Positions 1-8,319 of a stretch of DNA of 36,726 nt are shown one piece after another. A program made the position numbers and the translations under genes. The DNA comes from Bacteroidota bacterium (GTDB taxonomy: Bacteria; Bacteroidota; Bacteroidia; Flavobacteriales; Flavobacteriaceae), in contig JAJYSY010000019.1 in assembly GCA_021793375.1 (NCBI GenBank), positions 1-36,726 of the forward strand, in the 5' to 3' direction. The notes under the pieces are model-generated. The model was not told the origin of the DNA and did not search any database. It was given only the letters and a program-made list of their open reading frames with translations. How positions within the stretch are numbered: the first letter of the stretch is position 1; the number at the start of each line of letters is the position of its first letter.

Positions 1-27
1 GAAGAAGAAAAATCCAAAGATAATTAA
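1..27 (+). CDS. C-terminal tail of an upstream gene (partial)
   Basis: Reading frame 1 from the first base gives the acidic/basic tail EEEKSKDN followed by TAA at 25-27. A charged tail running into a stop just ahead of a promoter box and a new gene fits the end of a plus-strand CDS. In Flavobacteriaceae an OstA-like (LptA-related) protein is often found upstream of this aminotransferase and TPR pair, but eight residues cannot identify it; that link is only recalled gene order. Confidence 0.4.
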   Translation, partial: EEEKSKDN

Positions 28-85
28 ACTCCGGATTCTGCGTTAAATATCCTATAATCCCACTGTTTTCCAATATAAAGTAATT

Positions 86-93
86 TACTTTTG
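86..93 (+). promoter_or_regulatory. Bacteroidota -7 box for the aminotransferase gene
   Basis: TACTTTTG matches TAnnTTTG exactly and lies 32 bases before the ATG at 126. No clear TTTG/TTG is seen about 19 bases upstream, so the -33 element is weak or absent. Confidence 0.45.
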
Positions 94-125
94 CAATAAG
101 TTTTTAAAACAAAGCCGAAATTTTT

Positions 126-1307
126 ATGAAAGAAAAATTTCTACAATATCAAGCACAAACCAGCACACATCCCTTAGGCGTAGAAGTAGATTATGCCAAA
201 GGAAGTTATATTTACAGCAAATCCGGAAAAGAATATTTGGATTTTGTAGCCGGAGTTTCTGCTTGCAGTTTAGGGCATTGTCATCCTAAAGTGATTTCTG
301 CTATTAAAAATCAAGCAGAAAAATACCTGCATGTTATGGTTTATGGAGAATACGCGCAAAATCCCGCGGTGGAATATGCTGAACTTTTGGCAAAAAACAT
401 CGACATCCCCAATGCACAAACTTATTTAGTAAACAGCGGAACAGAAGCCACCGAAGGTGCTTTAAAACTCGCTCGACGATATACAGGACGACAAGAAATC
501 ATCGCGGCAAAAAATGCCTACCACGGAAACACCATGGGTTCTTTAAGCTTGATGGGATTTGAAGAAAGAAAAAAACCTTTTGAGCCTTTAATTCCGGAAG
601 TTTCTTTTATCAATTTTAATGATGAAAAAGATTTAGAAAAAATCACCTCAAAAACAGCTTGTGTAATTTTAGAAACCATTCAAGGAGGAGCAGGAATTCT
701 TCAACCTAAAAATAATTATCTTCAAAAAGTCAAAAATCGTTGTGAAGAAACAGGAACTTTATTGATTTTAGATGAAATTCAGCCCGGTTTTGGTAGAACA
801 GGAAAGCTTTTCGGCTATGAAAATTATCATATCATCCCTGATATTTTAGTAATAGGAAAAGGTATGGCCGGAGGATTACCCATCGGTGGATTTGTAGCAC
901 GAAAAGAAATTATGCAATCTTTAAGCGAGAATCCGGAAATGTCTCATCTTACTACTTTTGGCGGAAATCCGGTGATTGCTGCTGCAGCTTTAGCTACTTT
1001 AAAAGAAATTTTAACCACAGATTTAATAGCTGAAACGCTGAAAAAAGAAAAACTTTTCCGAAAACTTTTACAACATGAACTCATCACAGAAATTCGTGGA
1101 AAAGGTTTGATGTTGGCTTTAATCTTAAAATCAAAAGAAATTGCTGATCAGTTGATTTTAAAAGCTCAAGAAGAAGGATTAATTTTATTTTGGTTGTTGT
1201 TTGAACAAAAAGCAGCTCGCATCACTCCCCCACTAACTATTTCTGAAAAAGAAATTAAAGAAGGTTGTGATAAAATTTTAAAGATATTAAACAGTTTAAA
1301 AAGCTAA
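126..1307 (+). CDS. Class III (acetylornithine/aspartate-type) PLP aminotransferase
   Basis: This is a fold-type I, class III pyridoxal-phosphate aminotransferase, 393 residues, the usual length for the ArgD/acetylornithine aminotransferase group. Visible motifs are NSGTEATEGALKLAR near residues 102-116, the cofactor-binding ILDEIQPGFGRTG with D216 and E217, and the Schiff-base lysine K245 in VIGKGMAGGLPIGG. The C-terminal ARITPPLTIS is typical of the family. The amino acceptor and donor cannot be read from sequence; flavobacterial relatives are usually called aspartate aminotransferase family protein, and no arginine-biosynthesis genes lie nearby, so argD is not assigned. The ATG at 126 is preceded by A/T-rich sequence without a Shine-Dalgarno. 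The TPR gene follows after 95 bases and may have its own weak promoter. Confidence 0.9.
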   Translation: MKEKFLQYQAQTSTHPLGVEVDYAKGSYIYSKSGKEYLDFVAGVSACSLGHCHPKVISAIKNQAEKYLHVMVYGEYAQNPAVEYAELLAKNIDIPNAQTYLVNSGTEATEGALKLARRYTGRQEIIAAKNAYHGNTMGSLSLMGFEERKKPFEPLIPEVSFINFNDEKDLEKITSKTACVILETIQGGAGILQPKNNYLQKVKNRCEETGTLLILDEIQPGFGRTGKLFGYENYHIIPDILVIGKGMAGGLPIGGFVARKEIMQSLSENPEMSHLTTFGGNPVIAAAALATLKEILTTDLIAETLKKEKLFRKLLQHELITEIRGKGLMLALILKSKEIADQLILKAQEEGLILFWLLFEQKAARITPPLTISEKEIKEGCDKILKILNSLKS

Positions 1308-1344
1308 AACTTGTGGATTACTTTGTTGACAAGCTTTTTTAAAG

Positions 1345-1378
1345 TTTGTAAAAGATAAAAGTAAATATCCTAAATTTA
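1345..1378 (+). promoter_or_regulatory. Possible promoter of the TPR gene
   Basis: TTTG at 1345-1348 and TAAATTTA at 1371-1378 (one mismatch to TAnnTTTG) are 22 bases apart, 25 bases before the ATG. The last box base is A rather than G, so this is a weak call. Confidence 0.3.
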
Positions 1379-1402
1379 TACATAATATAAATCGACTATT
1401 TT

Positions 1403-2803
1403 ATGATGAATCTGAATCAAAATGAAGGAAAAAATTATCCCTTAACGAGATTCGAAAACATGCTTAAAACCAATGACATCTATTTTTTTGATGCCGATGA
1501 GTTTGAGTTGATTATTTCTTATTATATGGATGTCGGCAAAATTGCATTAGCTCGAAAAGCAGCAAAAATCGCTTTTGACCAACACCCGGATTCTTCTTTA
1601 TTAAAATTATTAAAAGTCGAAATTCTTCTTTATGAAAATAAATTAGATAAAGCAGAAGAAATCCTAAATGATCTTTATGAAATAGAACCTTATAATCCTG
1701 AGATTTTTATTCAAAAAGCTAATATTTTATCCAAACAACTGCTTCATCAAGAAGCTGTGGAAGTATTAAAAATTGCTGAAGATATTTTAGGAGAGGATGA
1801 GGAAGTTTTTTCTATGATCGCCATGGAATATATGTTTTTAGAAGATTTTGAAAAAGCCAAAGATTATTACATCAAATGTTTGGCTTTAGATGAAACCGAT
1901 TCTTCTGCCTTACATAATATTATCTATTGTTTTGATTACCTCAATCAGTCACAAAAAGCCATTGATTTCTTGTTGCAGTTTATTGACAAAAATCCTTATT
2001 CAGAAATTGCATGGCATCAGTTGGGTTTACAATACAGAGCACTTGAAGAAAACAAAAAAGCTTTAGAGGCTTTTGATTTTGCCATTATTGCTGATGATAC
2101 TTTTATGGGAGCGTATATGGAAAAAGCTAAACTTCTTGAAAATTCGGGGAATTATGAAGAAGCCATAGCTTGTTATCTCACCACTCTGGAATTGGAAGAC
2201 GCTACTGCTTTTGCTTATCTACACATCGGAAAATGCTACAACAAAATGGGACAATCCGGTCCGGCATTAGATTATTTCAATAAATCTTTACAAGCAGATC
2301 CTTTATTGGATAAAACTTGGCTTACCATTACGAAGTTTTATTTTGAAAGAAAACATTTTGAAAAAGCTCTTTATTATATAGAAAAAGCCATCAATATTGA
2401 CGAGAAAAATATTCGTTATTGGAAACTTTACGCTAAAATAAATCGACATTTAAACAGAACGGAAGAAGTAAAAATAGCTTTACATAAATGTGAAGAACTC
2501 AGCTATATTGATTTTGAAAACAGCATTACAACTTGTGATATTTTAATTGAAAGCGAAGTTTATGATGAAGCTTTAACTGAAATAGAAAAAGCTTATGAGA
2601 AATTTCCTGAAACTGCAGAAATAGAATACAGATTAGCCGGTTTACATTTAAGCTTAAACAACCCAAAAGAAGGATTATTTCATCTTCATAATGCTTTAAA
2701 CTTAGATGCAGATTATGCACCTATTATGGAAGATCTTTTCCCTGATATTTTTGCCAATTTAACTCTTGAGGAGTTTTTAAATAAAAATGGATTTGAGCTA
2801 TAA
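1403..2803 (+). CDS. Tetratricopeptide repeat protein
   Basis: The 466-residue protein is built almost entirely of helical TPR units. Examples are ALARKAAKIAFDQHPDSS near residue 48, KAKDYYIKCLALDETDSS near 150, KALEAFDFAIIADDTFMG near 220, ALDYFNKSLQADPLLDK near 290 and KALYYIEKAINIDEKN near 320. No signal peptide or membrane segment is seen, so it is probably cytoplasmic and acts as a protein-protein scaffold; the partner is unknown. Two ATG codons occur in tandem (1403 and 1406) and either may be used. The stop is one base from the stop of the convergent HMG-CoA lyase gene, with no terminator hairpin between them. The aminotransferase-TPR order recurs in Flavobacteriaceae, from memory, which hints at shared transcription rather than shared function. 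Confidence 0.85.
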   Translation: MMNLNQNEGKNYPLTRFENMLKTNDIYFFDADEFELIISYYMDVGKIALARKAAKIAFDQHPDSSLLKLLKVEILLYENKLDKAEEILNDLYEIEPYNPEIFIQKANILSKQLLHQEAVEVLKIAEDILGEDEEVFSMIAMEYMFLEDFEKAKDYYIKCLALDETDSSALHNIIYCFDYLNQSQKAIDFLLQFIDKNPYSEIAWHQLGLQYRALEENKKALEAFDFAIIADDTFMGAYMEKAKLLENSGNYEEAIACYLTTLELEDATAFAYLHIGKCYNKMGQSGPALDYFNKSLQADPLLDKTWLTITKFYFERKHFEKALYYIEKAINIDEKNIRYWKLYAKINRHLNRTEEVKIALHKCEELSYIDFENSITTCDILIESEVYDEALTEIEKAYEKFPETAEIEYRLAGLHLSLNNPKEGLFHLHNALNLDADYAPIMEDLFPDIFANLTLEEFLNKNGFEL

Positions 2804-2804
2804 G

Positions 2805-3668
2805 TTATTGATATTTGGTAAAAATATCTGAAGCAATATTATAAGCTGATTCAAAACTGGTCATTTTGATATTGTTTTCTATTTTTTCAGCATTAAAATA
2901 AGAAAGCATTTTTTCTGTTGGCATATTTCCTGTCAAATCATCTTTTGCCATCGGGCAACCTCCAAACCCTTGAATAGCTCCGTCAAATCTACGACATCCT
3001 GCTTCATAAGCTGCATTTACTTTTTCATGCCAAGAATCCGGAGTAGTATGTAAGTGCGCTCCAAATTCTATATCAGGATAAGCTGAAACAAGATTTTCAA
3101 ACAAATAAGTTATGGTTTCCGGATTTGAAGTTCCAATGGTATCGGAAAGCGATAAGATTTTCACGCCCATTTTAGAGAGTTTTTCTGTCCATTCTCCTAC
3201 AATTTCCACATTCCAAGGATCGCCATAAGGATTTCCAAATCCCATAGACAAATAAGCTACCACTTCTTTATTGGTTTTTTCTGCGATATTTAAAATTTCC
3301 TGAAGAATCTCAACAGATTGTGCTATAGTTTTGTGGGTATTTCTCATCTGAAAATTCTCTGAAATAGAAAATGGATACCCCAAATACTGAATTTCTTGAT
3401 GTTGAGAAGCATCTTGAGCTCCGCGGATATTTGCTACAATAGCCAATAACTTACTTTGTGTTTTTGACAAATCTAAATTGGCTAAAACCTCAGCTGTATC
3501 TTTCATTTGAGGAATAGCTTTTGGCGAAACAAAACTTCCAAAATCAATGGTATCAAATCCACAACGCAACAAAGCTTGAATATAATCTATCTTTTTTTCT
3601 GTTGGTATAAAATCCTTAATGCCTTGCATAGCATCTCGCGGACATTCTATCAGTTTAATTTTTTCCAT
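2805..3668 (-). CDS. Hydroxymethylglutaryl-CoA lyase
   Basis: HMG-CoA lyase cleaves HMG-CoA to acetoacetate and acetyl-CoA, the last step of leucine breakdown. The 287-residue protein is a DRE-TIM/HMGL-like barrel of near normal bacterial length. Visible residues are R11-D12 (ECPRDAMQG), the FVSPK motif at 46-50, D176 in LSLSDTIG, the metal ligands H205 and H207 (GAHLHTT), the catalytic cysteine C238 in GFGGCP and N248 in TGNMPTE. The position that is Glu72 in the human enzyme appears to be D42 here (DTIDFGSF), and the usual GLQNE after R-D reads AMQGI, so this is a divergent subgroup. The gene lies 61 bases downstream of pyrD on the same strand and could be co-transcribed or use its own box at 3673-3680. 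The gene is sometimes named mvaB or liuE. Confidence 0.85.
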   Translation of the reverse strand: MEKIKLIECPRDAMQGIKDFIPTEKKIDYIQALLRCGFDTIDFGSFVSPKAIPQMKDTAEVLANLDLSKTQSKLLAIVANIRGAQDASQHQEIQYLGYPFSISENFQMRNTHKTIAQSVEILQEILNIAEKTNKEVVAYLSMGFGNPYGDPWNVEIVGEWTEKLSKMGVKILSLSDTIGTSNPETITYLFENLVSAYPDIEFGAHLHTTPDSWHEKVNAAYEAGCRRFDGAIQGFGGCPMAKDDLTGNMPTEKMLSYFNAEKIENNIKMTSFESAYNIASDIFTKYQ

Positions 3669-3672
3669 GCTT

Positions 3673-3680
3673 CAAATATA
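3673..3680 (-). promoter_or_regulatory. Possible -7 box just before the HMG-CoA lyase start
   Basis: On the minus strand TATATTTG ends only 4 bases before the ATG at 3668. If used, transcription would begin at or next to the start codon, giving a leaderless or nearly leaderless mRNA. No matching -33 element is seen, so it may be chance in A/T-rich DNA. Confidence 0.3.
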
Positions 3681-3729
3681 CTAAAAGAAAAAGTTATGTT
3701 TTTTAATTTTTGAAATCTCTGCTTTCAAA

Positions 3730-4752
3730 TTATTTCTTATCAAGAATCGCCTGATTAATTTCCTTAATCAATTTTGGACCTTCATAAATAAATCCGGTGT
3801 AAAGTTGAACTAAACTCGCTCCTGCTTCTATTTTCTCTAAAGCATCTTCTGCAGAATGAATTCCTCCTACGCCGATAATAGGGAAGGATTGATTACTTTT
3901 TTCTGCTAAAAAACGAATCACTTCAGTAGATTTTTTGGTTAATGGTTTTCCGCTCAATCCACCGGTTTGATTTTTGTTTGCTGAAGTTAAGCCTTCTCGA
4001 GAAATGGTGGTGTTGGTGGCAATCACTCCATCTATTTTGGTGATTTTTACAATTTCAATAATATCTAAAAGCTGTTCTTCTGTTAAATCCGGGGCAATTT
4101 TCAATAAAATTGGTTTAGGATTTTCTTTCTTTTTATTGAGTTCTTGAAGTGTTTTCAACAAATCCGTTAAGGGTTTTTTATCTTGTAATTCCCTTAAATT
4201 CGGAGTATTGGGAGAACTCACATTCACTACAAAATAATTGACATACGGAAAAAGTGCTTCAAAGCAGATTTTATAATCTTCTACTGCTTTTTCATTAGGG
4301 GTAGTTTTATTTTTTCCAATATTTCCGCCAATTAATACTTCATTATTGTTTTTTTTCAAACGTTCGATAGCGGTTTCCACTCCTCCGTTATTAAATCCCA
4401 TTCTATTGATAATCGCATTGTCAGATTTCAATCTGAACAATCTTTTTTTAGGATTTCCGGCTTGAGGTTTTGGCGTTAAAGTTCCGATTTCTATAAATCC
4501 AAATCCCAATCCTGATAATTCTTTATAGAGTTTTGCATCTTTATCAAAACCTGCTGCTAATCCTACCGGGTTTTTAAATTTTAATCCAAAAACTTCTCTT
4601 TCTAATCTTTTATCTTGAAGATGATATTTGTTTTTTAAAATATTTTTTATGCCGGGAATTTTAAAAGTAGAACGCAAAAAAGAAAAAGTGAACTGATGAA
4701 TTTTCTCAGGATCAAACTTAAAAAGTATGGGGCGGAAAATAGATTTATACAT
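3730..4752 (-). CDS. pyrD: Dihydroorotate dehydrogenase (quinone), class 2
   Basis: PyrD oxidises dihydroorotate to orotate in pyrimidine synthesis, passing electrons through FMN to membrane quinone. Class 2 is shown by the N-terminal extension of about 45 residues ([20 protein letters not shown]...), which forms the membrane-associating helices, and by the catalytic-serine loop [11 protein letters not shown] at 177-187. FMN contacts include [13 protein letters not shown] at 61-73, GTLTPKPQ at 90-97, NRMGFNN at 116-122, TNTT at 246-249 and GVGGI near 294-298. The length of 340 is normal. An in-frame TTG at 4770 would add six residues, but it lies inside the TATTTTTG promoter box and PyrD proteins start near MYK, so the ATG at 4752 is chosen. 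The gene diverges from pepT and leads into the HMG-CoA lyase gene. Confidence 0.95.
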   Translation of the reverse strand: MYKSIFRPILFKFDPEKIHQFTFSFLRSTFKIPGIKNILKNKYHLQDKRLEREVFGLKFKNPVGLAAGFDKDAKLYKELSGLGFGFIEIGTLTPKPQAGNPKKRLFRLKSDNAIINRMGFNNGGVETAIERLKKNNNEVLIGGNIGKNKTTPNEKAVEDYKICFEALFPYVNYFVVNVSSPNTPNLRELQDKKPLTDLLKTLQELNKKKENPKPILLKIAPDLTEEQLLDIIEIVKITKIDGVIATNTTISREGLTSANKNQTGGLSGKPLTKKSTEVIRFLAEKSNQSFPIIGVGGIHSAEDALEKIEAGASLVQLYTGFIYEGPKLIKEINQAILDKK

Positions 4753-4767
4753 AACTTCAGGTTTTCG

Positions 4768-4775
4768 CAAAAATA
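4768..4775 (-). promoter_or_regulatory. Bacteroidota -7 box for pyrD
   Basis: The minus strand reads TATTTTTG, an exact TAnnTTTG match, 15 bases before the ATG at 4752. The leader would be under 12 bases. No good TTG/TTTG is found at the expected upstream distance. Confidence 0.5.
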
Positions 4776-4813
4776 ATCCAATTCACTAAATAAGTAGTAA
4801 TTTTATCAAAGAC

Positions 4814-4844
4814 TTTGTGGTGGATTGTCAATTCACTATTTTTG
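4814..4844 (+). promoter_or_regulatory. Promoter of pepT
   Basis: TTTG at 4814-4817 and TATTTTTG at 4837-4844 are separated by exactly 19 bases, a full match to the Bacteroidota primary-sigma promoter. Transcription should start near 4850, leaving a leader of roughly 45 bases. Confidence 0.75.
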
Positions 4845-4894
4845 ACGACAATTAAAATTAATTATTCTAATCTGGTTTATAAAAACACAATAAA

Positions 4895-6139
4895 ATGATA
4901 GATAAACAAAAACTCATCAAGCGTTTTGAAAGCTATGTCACGGTTTACACCGAAAGTGATCCCACAACAAATACTACTCCAAGTACAGAAAGACAATGGG
5001 ATTTAGCTCATCAGCTTGTAGAAGAGTTAAAAAACATTGGCATGAGCGATGTCACTATTGATGAACATGCTTATGTAATGGCTACTTTACCCAGCAATGT
5101 AGAAGGAGATATTCCGGTGATTGGTTTTATTGCTCATATGGATACCTCTCCGGATTTTACGGGGAAAGATGTAAAACCGCAAATAGTAGAAAACTACGAC
5201 GGAAAAGATATTGTTTTAAATGAAGAAGAAAACATTATACTTTCTCCGGATGAATTTAAAGAATTGGCTAATTATAAAGGACAAACTTTAATTACCACAG
5301 ACGGAACTACACTTTTGGGAGCTGATGATAAAGCAGGAATTACAGAAATTGTTTCTGCAATGGAATATTTAATCAACCATCCTGAAATTCCACATGGAAA
5401 AATCAGGGTTTGTTTTAATCCTGATGAAGAAATTGGTTTGGGTGCTCACAAATTTGATGTAGAAAAATTTGGTGCAAAATGGGCTTATACTTTAGATGGA
5501 AGTACAATAGGAGAATTAGAATATGAAAACTTTAATGCAGCCGGAGCTGTGGTTAAAGTAAAAGGAAAAATGGTTCATCCGGGATATGCTAAGGGTATTT
5601 TAGTAAACAGCATGTATATTGCTCAAGATTTCATCAATTCTTTACCCAGATTAGAAACTCCTGAACACACAGAAGGACGTGAAGGTTTTTTCCATTTATA
5701 TGATATTAAAGGAGAAGTTGAAGAAACTGTTTTGCAGTACATCATCAGAGATCACGACAAAGAACAGTTTGAAGCGCGCAAAAAAGTGATGCTTGATTTG
5801 GCAAAAGAAATCAATGCTCAGCATGGAAAAGAAGTGATTGAAATAGAAATAAAAGATCAATATTATAATATGCGAGAAAAGGTTGAACCGATGATGCATA
5901 TTATTGAAATTGCTGAAGAAGCTTATAAAGAAGTTGGCGTAAAACCTATCATTAAACCTATTCGTGGAGGAACAGATGGCGCGCAACTGTCTTTTAAAGG
6001 TTTACCTTGTCCTAATATTTTTGCCGGTGGTCATAATTTCCACGGACGTTATGAATATGTTCCGGTAGAAAGCATGCAAAAAGCTGCAGAAGTAGTCATC
6101 AAGATTGCGGAATTAACTGCAAAAGTTTATCAAGATTAA
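4895..6139 (+). CDS. pepT: Peptidase T (tripeptide aminopeptidase, M20B)
   Basis: PepT is a cytoplasmic dizinc aminopeptidase that removes the N-terminal residue from tripeptides. At 414 residues it has the normal family length. The metal and catalytic residues are visible in order: H81 and D83 in [11 protein letters not shown]144 in GADDKAG, the general base/ligand pair E178-E179 in NPDEEIG, D201 in TLDGSTIGE, and the C-terminal histidine in [11 protein letters not shown]. The lid domain lies at about residues 210-320, and [10 protein letters not shown] (about 358-367) belongs to the substrate site. The gene is monocistronic, with an excellent promoter upstream and a hairpin terminator 30 bases after the stop. 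It likely supports peptide use together with the M13 peptidase at the other end of the window. Confidence 0.97.
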   Translation: MIDKQKLIKRFESYVTVYTESDPTTNTTPSTERQWDLAHQLVEELKNIGMSDVTIDEHAYVMATLPSNVEGDIPVIGFIAHMDTSPDFTGKDVKPQIVENYDGKDIVLNEEENIILSPDEFKELANYKGQTLITTDGTTLLGADDKAGITEIVSAMEYLINHPEIPHGKIRVCFNPDEEIGLGAHKFDVEKFGAKWAYTLDGSTIGELEYENFNAAGAVVKVKGKMVHPGYAKGILVNSMYIAQDFINSLPRLETPEHTEGREGFFHLYDIKGEVEETVLQYIIRDHDKEQFEARKKVMLDLAKEINAQHGKEVIEIEIKDQYYNMREKVEPMMHIIEIAEEAYKEVGVKPIIKPIRGGTDGAQLSFKGLPCPNIFAGGHNFHGRYEYVPVESMQKAAEVVIKIAELTAKVYQD

Positions 6140-6167
6140 GGATTTAAATTTTTCTTGAATTTATTAT

Positions 6168-6214
6168 AAAAGTCAACGTTGATATTAAAAATTTAGCGTT
6201 GACTTTTATTTTTT
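6168..6214 (+). terminator. Intrinsic terminator of pepT
   Basis: AAAAGTCAACG (6168-6178) pairs perfectly with CGTTGACTTTT (6197-6207) over 11 bp around an 18-base loop and runs into a T-rich tract. Confidence 0.75.
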
Positions 6215-6226
6215 CTATTCCATAAA

Positions 6227-6252
6227 AAAAGCTGCCTTTACAGACAGCTTTT
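6227..6252 (-). terminator. Terminator of the nusB-DUF1573-yajC unit
   Basis: AAAAGCTG (6227-6234) pairs with CAGCTTTT (6245-6252). Read on the minus strand, the stem is followed by a run of seven T residues, 39 bases past the yajC stop. Confidence 0.7.
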
Positions 6253-6290
6253 ACTGTTTTTATATTCTTTTGGTATTAATTTTAGATATT

Positions 6291-6584
6291 TTATTTTTTA
6301 TTCTCTTCAGGATTATTCCTTTTCTGTGTCATTTCAAGTGAAATTGCAGAACGATCAAAAGTAATTTTTCCTGCACCTGTTTCTAAAACAACAGTATCGT
6401 TTTTATCCACTAAGTCTAAAACTCTACCGTGCATTCCACTTTTTGTAACTACTTTATCTCCTTTTTTAAGATTTGAAGAAAATTCTTTTTCTTTTTTTCT
6501 TTGTTTCACTTGAGGTCTAATCATAAAAAAATAAAAGACCGCAAAAATTAATATTAAGGGTAATAAACTTTGTAAACCTTCCAT
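6291..6584 (-). CDS. yajC: Preprotein translocase subunit YajC
   Basis: YajC is a small inner-membrane partner of the SecDF-SecYEG translocon. The 97-residue protein has one N-terminal membrane helix (about residues 6-22, LLPLILIFAVFYFFMIRP) ending in the family motif FMIRPQ, followed by the basic stretch VKQRKKEKEF. The cytoplasmic small beta domain has the typical LKKGDKVVTKSGMHGRV. The gene starts 12 bases after the DUF1573 stop, so they are surely co-transcribed. In many Flavobacteriia this order continues into a YbbR/CdaR-like gene and coaE; here a terminator and the convergent pepT follow instead. Confidence 0.95.
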   Translation of the reverse strand: MEGLQSLLPLILIFAVFYFFMIRPQVKQRKKEKEFSSNLKKGDKVVTKSGMHGRVLDLVDKNDTVVLETGAGKITFDRSAISLEMTQKRNNPEENKK

Positions 6585-6596
6585 ATAAATTAATTA

Positions 6597-7058
6597 TTAC
6601 TCAATAGTTGCGGAGAAAGTCAATACCTCACTTCCAGTTTTTGTATTTGTTGTTAATCTAACATTTTTATGTTGTTTTCCTGATCTTCCTCTTGCATCAA
6701 ACTTTACCAGCATAGACCCTTTTTCCCCCGGCTGAATTGGATCTTTTGACCACTCAGGAACAGTACAACCACAGCTTGGTTTTGCTTCCATTACTCTTAA
6801 AGGCACGTCTCCTGTATTGGTGAAAGTAAATTCATGCTCTAACATTTCTCCGTTTTGAACAGTTCCAAAGTCATAATTATTATCATCAAAAGTCAATTCA
6901 GGAAATTTATCAGCTGAATTTTCTTGACTTCCTTCATTTTGAGTTTGTGTAACTTCAGTTGATTTGTTTTCCATTTGCTGAGAAGCCTTACCTTCATCTT
7001 TACAAGAAGCAAAAGCAATCATAGCTATTGCCGCTAATAGTAACATTGTTTTTTTCAT
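6597..7058 (-). CDS. DUF1573 lipoprotein
   Basis: The 153-residue protein starts with a lipoprotein signal (MKKTMLLLAAIAMIAFASC, lipid cysteine C19), then a polar Gln/Ser/Glu linker to about residue 50. A DUF1573 immunoglobulin-like beta domain follows, with FGTVQNGE, HEFTFTNTGDVPL, the strongly conserved PSCGCTVPEWS and PIQPGEKG. Members of the family are common exported proteins of Bacteroidota; the molecular role is unknown. The position just ahead of yajC, with 12 bases between, suggests an envelope or secretion link. It seems to have its own promoter (7100-7133) besides read-through from nusB, 65 bases upstream. Confidence 0.9.
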   Translation of the reverse strand: MKKTMLLLAAIAMIAFASCKDEGKASQQMENKSTEVTQTQNEGSQENSADKFPELTFDDNNYDFGTVQNGEMLEHEFTFTNTGDVPLRVMEAKPSCGCTVPEWSKDPIQPGEKGSMLVKFDARGRSGKQHKNVRLTTNTKTGSEVLTFSATIE

Positions 7059-7099
7059 TTCTAGTCGATTTAAATAAGTTTTATAATTGTTTCAACCGT

Positions 7100-7133
7100 C
7101 AAAGTTAATAAAAATTTAATCATTTATCTCAAA
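7100..7133 (-). promoter_or_regulatory. Internal promoter for DUF1573-yajC
   Basis: On the minus strand TTTG (7130-7133) and TAACTTTG (7100-7107) are 22 bases apart. The box is an exact TAnnTTTG match 41 bases ahead of the DUF1573 ATG. The -33 element lies inside the 3' end of nusB. Confidence 0.55.
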
Positions 7134-8062
7134 CCTCTGCCAGATTTATTCAGTTTGCCATTTTGTTGATATTCTTTTGAAATTTTATCCAACACTCCAT
7201 TGATAAAGACGCTGCTTTTTGGCGTACTGTATTCTTTTGAAATTTCAAGATATTCGTTTATGCTTACTTTAACAGGAATAGTAGGAAAATAAGAAAATTC
7301 ACATAAAGCCATTTTTAAAAGTATTGCATCTATTTCTGCTAATCTGTCTTGATCCCAATTTAAAGTTTTCTTTTCAATATCTGCTTTAAAATCGGCTTCA
7401 TACATTAATGTGCGTTGAAATAAGCTAAAAGCAAATTCTCTATCGTCTTCATTTTTAAAAAGTCTGGGCAAACGAAAAGCTCCTTTTTTCTTAAATCTTT
7501 CCAAAGTTCTAACCACCGCTGTATTTACGATAGGCAAATCATCCATCCAAGTTAATTTATGATCTTCATAATATTCATGAAGCTTAACGTTGGGAGCTAC
7601 AAACTCTTTAAAAAACGCAATCAAGAATTTTTTGTCTTCTGAAAAACTTGCTTCCGGTTTTGCGGTATAGTTTTTATACAATTCAGATTGTCTTAACTCA
7701 TTCCACAACATTTGCACATATCCGGGCTCTCTAAACCAATGTGTTAGTTTTTTCTTCTCCAACAACTCATTATATTCTTCAGAATCTTCTATTTGTTTAA
7801 GCAGTTTGTTTTCAACAAAGTTTAAATTCGGATTGATATCTTCTTGAGTGGGCAAATATTTTGAACGAGATCTTTCAATAAAATCTACAGCTTGATTTTT
7901 TACTTCTACCAAAAGAGAAAGATTCAACAAAAACATATCATACATATCTGCCATGCTTTTATCGAGAAATTTCTTTTCTGCAGACATATTGTCAACATCA
8001 TTTCGGGCTAAAGAATATAAGGATTGCATCACTTTTACTCTAATATGTCGTCGGGTAAGCAT
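7124..8062 (-). CDS. nusB: Transcription antitermination factor NusB (long Bacteroidota form)
   Basis: NusB binds boxA RNA with S10 (NusE) and supports antitermination in rRNA operons. The 312-residue length is about twice that of E. coli NusB, as usual in Bacteroidota, because an insert separates the N-terminal MLTRRHIRVKVMQSLYS from the canonical C-terminal half. That half is at about residues 205-300, with DRLAEIDAILLKMALCEF, IPVKVSINEYLEISKEYS and SVFINGVLDKIS. It is the first gene of nusB-DUF1573-yajC. The ATG at 8062 is preceded by a TACTTTTG box on the same strand. Confidence 0.95.
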   Translation of the reverse strand: MLTRRHIRVKVMQSLYSLARNDVDNMSAEKKFLDKSMADMYDMFLLNLSLLVEVKNQAVDFIERSRSKYLPTQEDINPNLNFVENKLLKQIEDSEEYNELLEKKKLTHWFREPGYVQMLWNELRQSELYKNYTAKPEASFSEDKKFLIAFFKEFVAPNVKLHEYYEDHKLTWMDDLPIVNTAVVRTLERFKKKGAFRLPRLFKNEDDREFAFSLFQRTLMYEADFKADIEKKTLNWDQDRLAEIDAILLKMALCEFSYFPTIPVKVSINEYLEISKEYSTPKSSVFINGVLDKISKEYQQNGKLNKSGRGLR

Positions 8063-8114
8063 AATTTAAATAATGAAATTTTATTCAGTTTTTTACTCTT
8101 GAGAAAACGGTTTG

Positions 8115-8122
8115 CAAAAGTA
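8115..8122 (-). promoter_or_regulatory. Bacteroidota -7 box for nusB
   Basis: TACTTTTG on the minus strand lies 52 bases before the nusB ATG. No clear -33 partner is visible. Confidence 0.45.
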
Positions 8123-8240
8123 AGGCTTTTTTAGGGATTCTTGATTTTTAAAAACACTTTGTTTTTCAACAACTAAAAGTTAATAATTTTTTAGCAATAA
8201 ATCCTAAGCCTTCCTCTTCTGTTAGTTCTTTTTAAACCTT

Positions 8241-8248
8241 TACCTTTG
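8241..8248 (+). promoter_or_regulatory. Bacteroidota -7 box for the ABC exporter gene
   Basis: TACCTTTG is an exact TAnnTTTG match, giving a leader of about 65 bases. That leader contains a 14-codon ORF (8262-8306, MDLQLILFIQISKN). The rest of the 8063-8319 gap is A/T-rich, with the divergent nusB box and nothing else recognisable. Confidence 0.5.
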
Positions 8249-8319
8249 CAAATTATAAGTTATGGATTTACAATTAATTTTATTCATACAAATTTCGAAA
8301 AATTAAGTGGTAATCTTTC

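Noticed and set aside
4750..4770. TTG start at 4770 for pyrD
   Set aside because: It lies inside the TATTTTTG promoter box; the ATG at 4752 gives the normal PyrD N-terminus.
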